Made by a program: the position numbers and the translations under genes
The notes under the pieces: model-generated
Seen by the model: the letters and a program-made list of their open reading frames with translations, nothing else
Told to the model about the DNA's origin: nothing
Databases searched by the model: none
DNA from: an uncultured Bacilli bacterium
GTDB lineage: Bacteria; Bacillota_I; Bacilli_A; RF39; UBA660
Reading direction: 5' to 3'
Length of the DNA stretch: 6,208 nt
Assembly: GCA_934149245.1 (NCBI GenBank)
Contig: CAKPER010000061.1
Coordinates: 1-6,208, forward strand
Shown: positions 1 through 5,244 of the stretch, piece by piece
How the letters are laid out: each line of letters begins with the position of its first letter
Numbering within the stretch: the stretch's first letter is position 1

Positions 1-1044
1 CATTCTACTATTGGAATAGTAATGACTACTGATGGTTCAATAGGAGATATACCTAGGAATGAATATGTTAGCGCAGAAGAACAAGTGGTTGAAGAACTTA
101 AAAGTATAGGAAAACCATTTATAGTTATACTAAATTCTGTTCATCCTATGTTGCCAGAAACAGAAAACTTAGCTAATAAACTAAAAGAAAGTTATGGTGT
201 CCCAGTATTACCAATTAGTGTTGAGAATATGAATGAAAAAGAAATGTATGCAATTTTAAAAGAAGCTTTATTTGAATTTCCTATAGAAGGCGTTAAAATC
301 AATATTCCTGAATGGATTGCTATTTTAAATCATGAACATTATTTAAAAAAAGAATATATTTCTCGAATAAAAAATAGTGTTATCGAAATAAATAAATTAA
401 GAGATATAGATAGTATTACTAATGGATTTAAGGATTGTGAATATATTGATAAATCTTATATTTCAAATGTTGATACATCTTTAGGAGAAGTAACTTTGCA
501 ATTAGATGTTCCAGATGGATTATATAGTAAAATTTTAAACGATATAATAGGGACAGACATATCATCTAAAGCAAATTTATTAGCTATGTTTCAGGAACTT
601 ACCATTGCTAAACATGAATATGATCAAATAAAAGGGGCTTTAAAGATGGTTAAACAAACTGGTTATGGAATTGCAGCTCCTACACTAGCAGATATGAAGT
701 TGGAAACGCCAGAAATTATTAAGCAAGGGTCAAGATATGGTGTAAAATTAAAAGCTAAGGCACCATCAATTCATATGATAAAAGTTGATGTAGAATCTAC
801 ATTTGAGCCAATTATTGGAAGTGAGTTGCAAAGTAAAGAACTTATTAATTATTTGACCAAAGATACAAATAGCGAAAACATTTGGAAAAGTGAAATATTT
901 GGAAGAAGTTTAGATGTTATTGTACAAGAAGGAATTCAAGCTAAATTATCGATGATGCCAGATACTATTAGATATAAATTGGGGCAAACATTGACAAAAG
1001 TCATTAATAAAGGATCAAACAATATGATAGCTATCGTATTATAA
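1..1044 (+). CDS. spoIVA: Stage IV sporulation protein A, C-terminal part (5' truncated by window edge)
   Basis: SpoIVA is the ATPase that polymerises on the forespore surface and forms the basement layer of the spore coat, anchored through SpoVM. The reading frame is open from base 1, so the gene continues to the left. The first visible residues (HSTIGIVMTTDGSIGDIPR) are internal and match the conserved segment after the GTPase-like P-loop domain, including TTDGSIGDIPR and the following EEQVVEEL and KPFIVILNS stretches. About 347 codons are present of roughly 490 in the family, so the Walker A and Walker B region lies outside the window. The rest covers the middle domain and the C-terminal domain that docks on SpoVM, ending in the hydrophobic tail IAIVL. 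The in-frame ATG at base 22 is not a real start because conserved sequence precedes it. The gene is followed by a terminator hairpin, and hup lies downstream as in Bacillus subtilis. Expression is expected in the mother cell, but its promoter is not visible. Confidence 0.97.
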   Translation, partial: HSTIGIVMTTDGSIGDIPRNEYVSAEEQVVEELKSIGKPFIVILNSVHPMLPETENLANKLKESYGVPVLPISVENMNEKEMYAILKEALFEFPIEGVKINIPEWIAILNHEHYLKKEYISRIKNSVIEINKLRDIDSITNGFKDCEYIDKSYISNVDTSLGEVTLQLDVPDGLYSKILNDIIGTDISSKANLLAMFQELTIAKHEYDQIKGALKMVKQTGYGIAAPTLADMKLETPEIIKQGSRYGVKLKAKAPSIHMIKVDVESTFEPIIGSELQSKELINYLTKDTNSENIWKSEIFGRSLDVIVQEGIQAKLSMMPDTIRYKLGQTLTKVINKGSNNMIAIVL

Positions 1045-1080
1045 AAATAATTGTATCTATAAACAATATTTTATTCTAAA

Positions 1081-1119
1081 AAAAATGCATTCAAAAACAA
1101 ATGATTTGAATGCGTTTTT
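1081..1119 (+). terminator. Rho-independent terminator of spoIVA
   Basis: A 9-bp perfect stem (GCATTCAAA at 1087-1095 with TTTGAATGC at 1105-1113) has a 9-nt loop. It is flanked by A5 on the left and T5 on the right, which extend the stem after one T/G wobble. It sits about 40 nt after the spoIVA stop. The A-tract on the left means it could also act on leftward transcripts. Confidence 0.85.
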
Positions 1120-1132
1120 ATTAATATACCAA

Positions 1133-1165
1133 AAATCAGTCAACCCTGATAAAGTTAACTGATTT
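1133..1165. terminator. Second terminator-like hairpin between spoIVA and the putative ncRNA
   Basis: AAATCAGTCAAC (1133-1144) faces GTTAACTGATTT (1154-1165) across a 9-nt loop. In a plus-strand transcript there is one C/A mismatch in the 12-bp stem. In a minus-strand transcript the same position is a U-G wobble, so the stem is fully paired and runs into U5 then GG. That favours a role in stopping leftward transcription, for example read-through from the ncRNA promoter at 1500-1528. The U-tract is short and partly inside the stem, so this is a moderate call. Confidence 0.45.
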
Positions 1166-1309
1166 GAGTTTTAGAAAAAAATTGAATAATTCTATTAATA
1201 ATCTGTATTACCTATTAACATAATTTAATAAATAATACAATTATTAATGATTTTAATAAACATTATCAGTGTTTATTTCAATTTCTTATCATTTAAGTTT
1301 TCTTTCTTA

Positions 1310-1493
1310 AAAAAACAATTGTTTTACTTAGTGGAGATAAGAATTATATTTCATAACTTTTTCTTCCATCACGAAAGATTTAAAACAACATACAATATGC
1401 CTAATAATAAGAGCGTTTTTCACTTACTATCAAACATACAAAGGGCAAAATGTTAAATAACATCGCATCACTTTAAACTCTTTCTATCTAAGT
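1310..1493 (-). ncRNA. Putative structured small RNA of about 184 nt, 6S-RNA-like architecture
   Basis: A strong minus-strand promoter (see 1500-1528) predicts a start near 1493, and a T7 run at 1315-1309 could end the RNA. The two ends pair: TTACTTAG (1495-1488) with CTAAGTAA (1331-1324), continued by AUA-GAA (1487-1482) against UUC-U-UAU (1343-1337). In the middle, 1439-1423 pairs with 1411-1395 as an uninterrupted 17-bp stem with an 11-nt loop. Five of those pairs are G-U only when read on the minus strand; on the plus strand they would be C/A mismatches, which fixes the RNA strand. Between the stems is a large open region with small local hairpins (AUGUU-4-AACAU at about 1464-1451, and CUUUC-5-GGAAG). 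Closing stem, wide central bubble, long apical hairpin and a length near 180 nt are the layout of 6S RNA, the regulator that sequesters the housekeeping RNA polymerase. I did not recognise a diagnostic 6S primary sequence, so the family name is an inference. No plausible protein is encoded on this strand. Confidence 0.55.
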
Positions 1494-1499
1494 AAGTTT

Positions 1500-1528
1500 A
1501 TTTTATCATTTTAATTAATAGTTGTCAA
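1500..1528 (-). promoter_or_regulatory. Consensus sigma-A promoter with extended -10 for the leftward ncRNA
   Basis: Read on the minus strand: -35 TTGACA (1528-1523, perfect), a 17-nt spacer, and -10 TAAAAT (1505-1500, five of six), preceded by TG plus one base (extended -10). The predicted start is an A at about 1493. This is the best promoter in the window, yet no minus-strand open reading frame follows it. That is the main reason for proposing an RNA gene here. Confidence 0.75.
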
Positions 1529-1551
1529 TAGTTTTTAGTTAATTTTATTAT
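1522..1551 (+). promoter_or_regulatory. Candidate distal hup promoter (P1), sharing its -35 with the ncRNA promoter
   Basis: TTGTCA (1522-1527) and TATTAT (1546-1551) are spaced 18 nt. The -35 lies in the near-palindrome TTGTCAA, whose other strand supplies the perfect TTGACA of the leftward promoter. Both promoters therefore cannot be occupied at once. The transcript would have a leader of about 160 nt. It is weaker on sequence grounds than the candidate at 1599-1604, and AT-rich DNA makes chance matches common. Confidence 0.35.
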
Positions 1552-1562
1552 TTTTTTAAAAT

Positions 1563-1579
1563 ACTAGAAAACGTCTAGT
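1563..1579. repeat. Operator-like inverted repeat upstream of hup
   Basis: A perfect dyad ACTAGA-N5-TCTAGT (1563-1568 and 1574-1579). Its right arm overlaps the place where the -35 of the TATAAT promoter at 1599-1604 would lie. The position and the 5-nt spacer suit binding by a dimeric regulator. It is too short to be a terminator and has no T-run. The factor is unknown. Confidence 0.4.
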
Positions 1580-1604
1580 TAAAACCAATAATATTTATTA
1601 TAAT
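1576..1604 (+). promoter_or_regulatory. Candidate proximal hup promoter (P2)
   Basis: A perfect -10 TATAAT at 1599-1604 is preceded at 17 nt by a poor -35 (TAGTTA, three of six, at 1576-1581). The start would be at about 1611, giving a leader of about 105 nt. The weak -35 overlapping the ACTAGA/TCTAGT dyad suggests this promoter may depend on a bound protein or be blocked by one. Confidence 0.45.
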
Positions 1605-1652
1605 TTAAGCCTAATTTTATTGATTTTAAATTTTTTTCGTGTTATCTTTATC

Positions 1653-1691
1653 ATGTAAAGTAAACATAAGTGCTTTGTTTACTGTTTACAT
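1653..1691 (+). promoter_or_regulatory. Leader hairpin immediately upstream of the hup ribosome binding site
   Basis: ATGTAAA-GTAAAC (1653-1665) pairs with GTTTAC-TG-TTTACAT (1677-1691). This is a 13-bp stem with a 2-nt bulge on the 3' side and an 11-nt loop. It ends 7 nt before the Shine-Dalgarno GGAGGT (1699-1704), leaving that site open. It may stabilise the mRNA or be a protein-binding site. There is no T-run after it, so it is not a terminator by itself. Confidence 0.5.
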
Positions 1692-1715
1692 AGATAGTGG
1701 AGGTATACAAAAAAA

Positions 1716-1988
1716 ATGACAAAAGCTGATTTAATAGAATATATAGCAGAAAATGCTGATTTAACAAAAGCTGATGCTGGTAGAGCTTTAGAAGCTGCTA
1801 TAGAAGGAATTGTAGAAGGATTAAAGAAAGAGAAAAAAGTTAGTTTAGTAGGATTTGGTTCATTTTCTGCAAAAGATCGTGAAGAAAGAGAAGGTCGTAA
1901 TCCTCAAACTGGAGAAAAGGTTACTATTCCAGCAAGAGTTGCTGTTTCGTTTAAAGCTGGTAATAAATTAAAAGAAGCTTTAAATTAA
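1716..1988 (+). CDS. hup: HU family DNA-binding protein
   Basis: HU is the abundant nucleoid protein that bends and compacts DNA as a homodimer. The 90-residue length is typical. The N-terminal helical dimerisation part starts MTKADLIEYIAENADLTKAD, followed by the GFGSF turn (46-50). The beta-arm carries the GRNPQTG motif (60-66), with Pro63 at the tip that intercalates between base pairs, and then the RVAVSFKAGNKLKEALN end. The start is supported by GGAGGT at 1699-1704, although the 11-nt spacing to ATG is a little long. Codon choice is biased towards GCT, GGT and CGT, unlike the AGA/ATA-rich genes nearby, as expected for a highly expressed protein. Upstream are two candidate promoters, a dyad and a leader hairpin. 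Downstream is a strong terminator. The position after spoIVA matches hbs of Bacillus subtilis, but folE (mtrA) does not follow here. Confidence 0.98.
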   Translation: MTKADLIEYIAENADLTKADAGRALEAAIEGIVEGLKKEKKVSLVGFGSFSAKDREEREGRNPQTGEKVTIPARVAVSFKAGNKLKEALN

Positions 1989-1989
1989 T

Positions 1990-2040
1990 AAAAAAATTGT
2001 TAGTACAATAATATTTGTTTTATGTATTAACAATTTTTTT
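1990..2040. terminator. Bidirectional terminator shared by hup and the convergent regulator gene
   Basis: A 13-nt arm, A7-TTGTTA at 1990-2002, pairs perfectly with TAACAA-T7 at 2028-2040. In the hup transcript a G-U pair plus UAC/GUA extends this to about 17 bp. A-tract and T-tract flank both sides, so it can stop both strands. The stop codon of the minus-strand regulator (2041-2039) lies inside the right arm. Confidence 0.88.
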
Positions 2041-2701
2041 ATACTTTCCTGTAAATAGCTGTTACTTTTCCTAAAATCATTGTATTAGAAATTATATTTA
2101 CATTTATTGTTTGAAATTTGGGATTCATTGCTTGAAGTATTATCCCTTTAGGATACTTATACAATCTTCTTATAGATAAAATATTATTTTTTACAGCTAT
2201 AACAATATCATCACCTGTTTTATAATTTTGTTGTTTTTGAAAATATACAATATCATTTTTTAAATATATTGGTGTCATAGAGTCATCAGTTATTTTTATA
2301 TATAGCCCATTTTTTTCATTTATTGTCTCATATGAGGCATTTTTATATGTATTAATTATTTTTTCATCTTCTATTGTTAAGTTTTTATCTTTTCTTAAAC
2401 TACTTACATAACTTTTAATAATTTTTTTTTCAAGTATTTGTTGTTCTTCTTGAGTAATTGGAGCATTTTTAAATGCATCATTATCTATGTTAAATATTCG
2501 ACATATTTCAAATAGAATTTCATAAGGAATATTTAAGGTTCCATTTTCATATTTATGTAATGTTTGCCTATTTTTTTTATAATTTATTGCTTTGGCTAAA
2601 TCCTCTAAAGAATAGTGATATTTTTCACGAGATTCTTTTAATAATTGACTTACTAAGGGTTTTAATTCATCACTTATTAATTCTTTTTTTCTTGTTCTCA
2701 T
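2039..2701 (-). CDS. XRE-type helix-turn-helix regulator with S24 (LexA/CI-like) C-terminal domain
   Basis: Predicted cytoplasmic transcriptional repressor, 220 residues. The start at 2701 (MRTRKKEL) is preferred because AGGAGG lies 7 nt before it; the in-frame ATG at 2707 sits almost on the Shine-Dalgarno. Residues about 15-73 form an XRE helix-turn-helix (LLKESREKYHYSLEDLAKAI, then RQTLHKYENG). Residues about 125-220 look like the S24/LexA fold, with the serine motif DDSMTP (Ser141) and the barrel strand containing GDDIVIAV. The position equivalent to the catalytic Lys of LexA (VKRL) reads IRRL, so it is Arg178. No Ala-Gly cleavage site is evident upstream of the serine. Self-cleavage is therefore doubtful, and the domain may serve for dimerisation or ligand sensing. 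It is the last gene of the minus-strand cluster, 30 nt after the second transporter gene, and probably controls that transcript. A phage origin is possible but no phage genes are seen. Confidence 0.85.
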   Translation of the reverse strand: MRTRKKELISDELKPLVSQLLKESREKYHYSLEDLAKAINYKKNRQTLHKYENGTLNIPYEILFEICRIFNIDNDAFKNAPITQEEQQILEKKIIKSYVSSLRKDKNLTIEDEKIINTYKNASYETINEKNGLYIKITDDSMTPIYLKNDIVYFQKQQNYKTGDDIVIAVKNNILSIRRLYKYPKGIILQAMNPKFQTINVNIISNTMILGKVTAIYRKV

Positions 2702-2731
2702 ATCCATACCTCCTAAAATTTTATGTAATTA

Positions 2732-3400
2732 TTATAATTCTTTCATTAAATTGGCGAAATATATTATGATAGTTCCAAATATTATAACAATCAAACTAAT
2801 CATATACCTAATAATTATTAATTTTACTATATCTATAAAGTCTTTTGTAAAAGTATATGCTAATAATATAAATAATGTTGATGACAAAAATTGTATTATA
2901 ATACTAGAAAATAAATTACTTATCCAGATCTTGTTTTTAATTCTTTTTAAATAATAGTATAATTTAGAATTAAATAATGTTGTATATAGCATTGTAGTTA
3001 CTAAAGCAAAATAAATTCGCTGGCTATCTAGAAAAATATTATCATAAGACTTGTTTGTAAATAAGTTTATAGTACTTGAATCCATAATTGATACTAAATA
3101 GAAATAAAAATAAGATATTATTGAAGTTAGTATTAAAATTAAAATATTTTTCTTTACTTCCTCTTGTCCTTTCTTTTGAAGCATTATGTTAGTAGCAATA
3201 AATATAGTTACAAATGGTATTAAGCCTAAATTAACATCAAAATTATATACTGTTATTACTTTTAAAGACATCATATTGGATAATATTAAGGCTACTACTG
3301 TATAAATGTGTAAACCTAATATTTTTAGATATTTATATGATAATAATATGAATATTAAACAAATTATTAATTCTATTCCCAGTAATGTTATGTTGTTCAC
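2732..3400 (-). CDS. VUT/YhhQ-type membrane protein, paralog A (probable transporter subunit)
   Basis: Integral membrane protein of 222 residues with about six hydrophobic segments. It resembles the VUT (DUF165) family, whose characterised members import queuosine precursors. The N-terminal half follows the clostridial family pattern well: KYLKILGLHIYTVVALIL, SNMMSLKVITV, then IFIATNIMLQKKGQEEVKK (66-84), where the family usually has ATDI followed by a YGKKEAKK-like stretch. Asp is thus Asn71 here. In the second half the usual WLR...ST..SQ..DT..F element is IWISNLFSSIIIQFLSSTLF (158-177): the Arg and Asp are Ser, the Gln is kept. The start is GTG at 3400, which overlaps the stop of the preceding gene by 4 nt (GTGA), so the two are translationally coupled. 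AAGGTGAT lies just upstream. The substrate cannot be assigned, and no preQ1 riboswitch is visible. Confidence 0.72.
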   Translation of the reverse strand: MNNITLLGIELIICLIFILLSYKYLKILGLHIYTVVALILSNMMSLKVITVYNFDVNLGLIPFVTIFIATNIMLQKKGQEEVKKNILILILTSIISYFYFYLVSIMDSSTINLFTNKSYDNIFLDSQRIYFALVTTMLYTTLFNSKLYYYLKRIKNKIWISNLFSSIIIQFLSSTLFILLAYTFTKDFIDIVKLIIIRYMISLIVIIFGTIIIYFANLMKEL

Positions 3401-3415
3401 TTTATCACCTTCTTA
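3396..3415 (-). repeat. Copy 2 of a 20-bp repeat spanning a ribosome binding site and GTG start
   Basis: On the minus strand this reads TAAGAAGGTGATAAAGTGAA. It differs at one base from the copy at 4064-4083. Here most of it encodes the last residues of paralog B (KKVIK) while also giving the Shine-Dalgarno and start of paralog A. It supports tandem duplication as the source of the pair. Confidence 0.8.
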
Positions 3416-4068
3416 GCTTTTTTTAGAAATATAGGCAATAATAATGAGTAAATAACTGTTATTATTAATCTTATCATATAAGTAGAAAGTATAATTTCTA
3501 TTATAACTTTATTTCTTAGAATATTATAGTAGGCTACTATACTAAATAGTAATATTTCTATTAGTCCTATTAGTAAGTACGTTGTTACTGTACTTATAAA
3601 TAAGTTGTCGTAAATTTTTTTTATTCTGTCATATACATAAATTAAAATTTTTTGAGAAACAAATTGAGAAATTGGATATGCAAGTAATATTCTGTAGTTA
3701 TTTATAAAAACATTTGTCATATTTATACCAATTGTATCAGTTAATGATTGTGTATATGATGATGTTATATATAACATAATAGAACTAAAAATATTTATAA
3801 AAAATGTAAAATTTATAATTTTTTTTGCCTCAGAAGTTTCTTTTCTTTCTAATAATAAATATAGCATTGTTAAAATCATTACATATACTAAAGTATTAGA
3901 GATAAAATTTAGGTTTGATATATTTATTAATTTAAAAGATAATATAAATGCTACTAGATTTGATATTGTATATAATGCTATTATACCTAATTTTCCCATA
4001 TATTTATTTGTAATAAAAGTTATAAATAATGATATTATGACTGCAACTATTAATAATATTAAATTCAC
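3397..4068 (-). CDS. VUT/YhhQ-type membrane protein, paralog B (diverged probable transporter subunit)
   Basis: Integral membrane protein of 223 residues with about six hydrophobic segments, homologous to the next gene. Both align without large gaps, for example KYMGKLG...LSFKLINI here with KYLKILG...MSLKVITV there, and ERKETSEAKK with QKKGQEEVKK. Here the N-terminal family signature is lost: the ATD motif region is ILTMLYLLL (65-73), with no acidic residue. The later VUT pattern is better kept: YRILLAYPISQFVSQ (125-139) and IEIILSTYMIR (190-200). Even so, an Asp usually present after the SQ is missing, and a second one is Glu171. The start is GTG at 4068 with AAGGTGAT upstream, only about 19 nt from the predicted transcription start. 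It overlaps paralog A by 4 nt. On its own the sequence would be hard to place in the family; the link comes mainly through paralog A. Confidence 0.65.
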   Translation of the reverse strand: MNLILLIVAVIISLFITFITNKYMGKLGIIALYTISNLVAFILSFKLINISNLNFISNTLVYVMILTMLYLLLERKETSEAKKIINFTFFINIFSSIMLYITSSYTQSLTDTIGINMTNVFINNYRILLAYPISQFVSQKILIYVYDRIKKIYDNLFISTVTTYLLIGLIEILLFSIVAYYNILRNKVIIEIILSTYMIRLIITVIYSLLLPIFLKKAKKVIK

Positions 4069-4083
4069 CTTATCACCTTCTTA
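4064..4083 (-). repeat. Copy 1 of the 20-bp repeat spanning a ribosome binding site and GTG start
   Basis: On the minus strand this reads TAAGAAGGTGATAAGGTGAA, 19 of 20 identical to 3396-3415. Here it is non-coding up to the GTG start of paralog B. Both genes thus share the same unusual initiation region with a GTG codon. Confidence 0.8.
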
Positions 4084-4093
4084 TTCGTCTAAT

Positions 4094-4102
4094 ATTATAT
4101 CA
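4094..4102 (-). promoter_or_regulatory. Extended -10 promoter of the transporter-regulator transcript
   Basis: On the minus strand TGATATAAT (4102-4094) is a perfect TATAAT with the TG extension. No good -35 exists at 17 nt; the nearest is TTGTAT at 15 nt. The start would be at about 4087, leaving about 19 nt before the GTG of paralog B, too short for a riboswitch. It makes the transporter pair and regulator a transcription unit of their own. Confidence 0.6.
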
Positions 4103-4117
4103 TATTTTTTTAAGATA

Positions 4118-4131
4118 CAACATATTTGTTG
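4118..4131. repeat. Operator-like inverted repeat upstream of the transporter promoter
   Basis: CAACA-N4-TGTTG is a perfect dyad lying at the -35 position of the extended -10 promoter at 4094-4102. A repressor bound here would block that promoter. The XRE/S24 regulator at the end of the transcript is the natural candidate, by context only. It differs from the dyad upstream of hup. Confidence 0.35.
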
Positions 4132-4158
4132 ATTATTTTTTTTAATAAAAATACAAGA

Positions 4159-5244
4159 CTAGTTATCCTTTGAAAATAATTGTTCTTTTTTTTGAACTAT
4201 CATATCATAAAAGGCCTCTAATCTTGTATCTATTCCTACTTCACCATCTTGTGAATCTAAACTGAAATAAATTATTGGAATTTGATAATCATTACTAATT
4301 TTTTCTAATATAGGCATAGCATTTATTTCAGGTGTACAACCAAAACTTTTTAGATGAATTATTCCATCAAATTTTTTCTTTGCAAATAATTCTGATAAGG
4401 CAACACTTTCTGTCGCATCTGCTCCTAAAGAATATTTTATATATTTTCTGCATTTTTTTAGGAGTTTTTTCATGTGATGTTTTTTTTGAAATAATAAATA
4501 AGTTAAAGTAGTTAATCGATGTATTTCTATTCCATATTTTGCTAACTTTTTTTCTATATTATAATTACATTTTGGCTCCATTAGGGAATAAAGCTCTCCC
4601 ACTATTGCTACTTTTATACATTCTTTAGGTTTATTTAAGAGTACTTGTTTATACTTTTTTTTATACTTAATGTAAGTTTTTAATTGGTGTGTTAAAGTAA
4701 TGTTTTTAATATTTATTGTATTTAGAAATTCAGTTTCTAATTTATTAAAACTATTTTTATGAATTTCAAAAGCTAGATTTTCTCTTTTATATTTTGCTAA
4801 GTTGTCCATTATTATAATCATCAGCATTGTATTTAGTATATAATATGAATAATTAAATACATTTAACTTAGAATTTTGCTTTTTTGCATACTTATATAAT
4901 TTTTTTAAAGAAACATGATTGTTTTCAATAAAATTTATAAACTCAAAATCATAATTTAAATCTTTTAATATTTGTGCTTGAAGTTCAGAATAGTAACCAT
5001 ATCTACAACCACCTCCTGCTTGAAATATTGTATTTGCGCCATTATTTAGAGCTTCAATGAAATTACCTAAATTATACTTAAATGGTATACATATATAATC
5101 AGGAGAATATTTTGTACCAAGTTCTATTGTTTTTTTTGTTATTTTTGGGGGAACTAAAACTTTTTGATTAGTAGTATTTTCAATAATATATTTAATTGGA
5201 ATATAATAATTATCCATGTGTGGAAATGTTATTATTTTAGCTAT
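4159..5244 (-). CDS. 2-hydroxyacyl-CoA dehydratase (HgdB)-like protein, activase-associated type
   Basis: Member of the HgdB/FldBC-like superfamily, in which [4Fe-4S] subunits act in radical ketyl dehydration or related low-potential reductions. This stand-alone type has no proven reaction. With the ATA start it has 361 residues. Family landmarks are ITFPHMDNYYIPIKYI at the N terminus, YICIPFK (Cys52), GNFIEALNNGANTI, GGGCRYGYYSELQ (Cys80), KVAIVGELY in the middle, and DGIIHLKSFGCTPE (Cys303). The C-terminal motif GIDTRLEAF follows. Cys52, Cys80 and Cys303 are candidate cluster ligands. No signal peptide is present. The start is odd: AAAGGAG lies 8 nt before an ATA codon (5244-5242), which is followed directly by the conserved N terminus. 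The only upstream alternative is TTG at 5298, which adds 18 non-conserved residues. The gene overlaps the previous gene by 8 nt, so coupling is likely. No clear terminator follows. Confidence 0.82.
   Translation of the reverse strand: MAKIITFPHMDNYYIPIKYIIENTTNQKVLVPPKITKKTIELGTKYSPDYICIPFKYNLGNFIEALNNGANTIFQAGGGCRYGYYSELQAQILKDLNYDFEFINFIENNHVSLKKLYKYAKKQNSKLNVFNYSYYILNTMLMIIIMDNLAKYKRENLAFEIHKNSFNKLETEFLNTINIKNITLTHQLKTYIKYKKKYKQVLLNKPKECIKVAIVGELYSLMEPKCNYNIEKKLAKYGIEIHRLTTLTYLLFQKKHHMKKLLKKCRKYIKYSLGADATESVALSELFAKKKFDGIIHLKSFGCTPEINAMPILEKISNDYQIPIIYFSLDSQDGEVGIDTRLEAFYDMIVQKKEQLFSKDN

Noticed and set aside
22..1044. Start of spoIVA at the ATG at base 22
   Set aside because: The frame is open to base 1 and the upstream residues HSTIGIV belong to the conserved family sequence, so the gene simply begins outside the window.
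1247..1456. A 69-codon open frame on the plus strand
   Set aside because: It has no ribosome binding site, is built of Phe/Ile/Asn as expected from AT-rich non-coding DNA, and lies across the antisense side of the predicted structured RNA.
1310..1493. tmRNA, RNase P RNA or SRP RNA as identity of the structured RNA
   Set aside because: It is too short for tmRNA or type B RNase P RNA, has no CCA end or tag frame, and lacks the SRP GGAAGCAGCC-type tetraloop region.
2039..2701. Prophage repressor marking a prophage or integrated element
   Set aside because: No integrase, attachment repeat, Cro-like divergent gene or phage structural gene is present. The gene is the last of a co-directional metabolic-looking cluster.
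2560..2954. Two short plus-strand frames (2560-2769, 2751-2954)
   Set aside because: They are antisense to the regulator and transporter genes, hydrophobic by composition, and have no convincing start signals.
4068..4093. preQ1 riboswitch ahead of the VUT-type genes
   Set aside because: The leader from the extended -10 promoter is only about 19 nt and lacks the preQ1 aptamer pattern.
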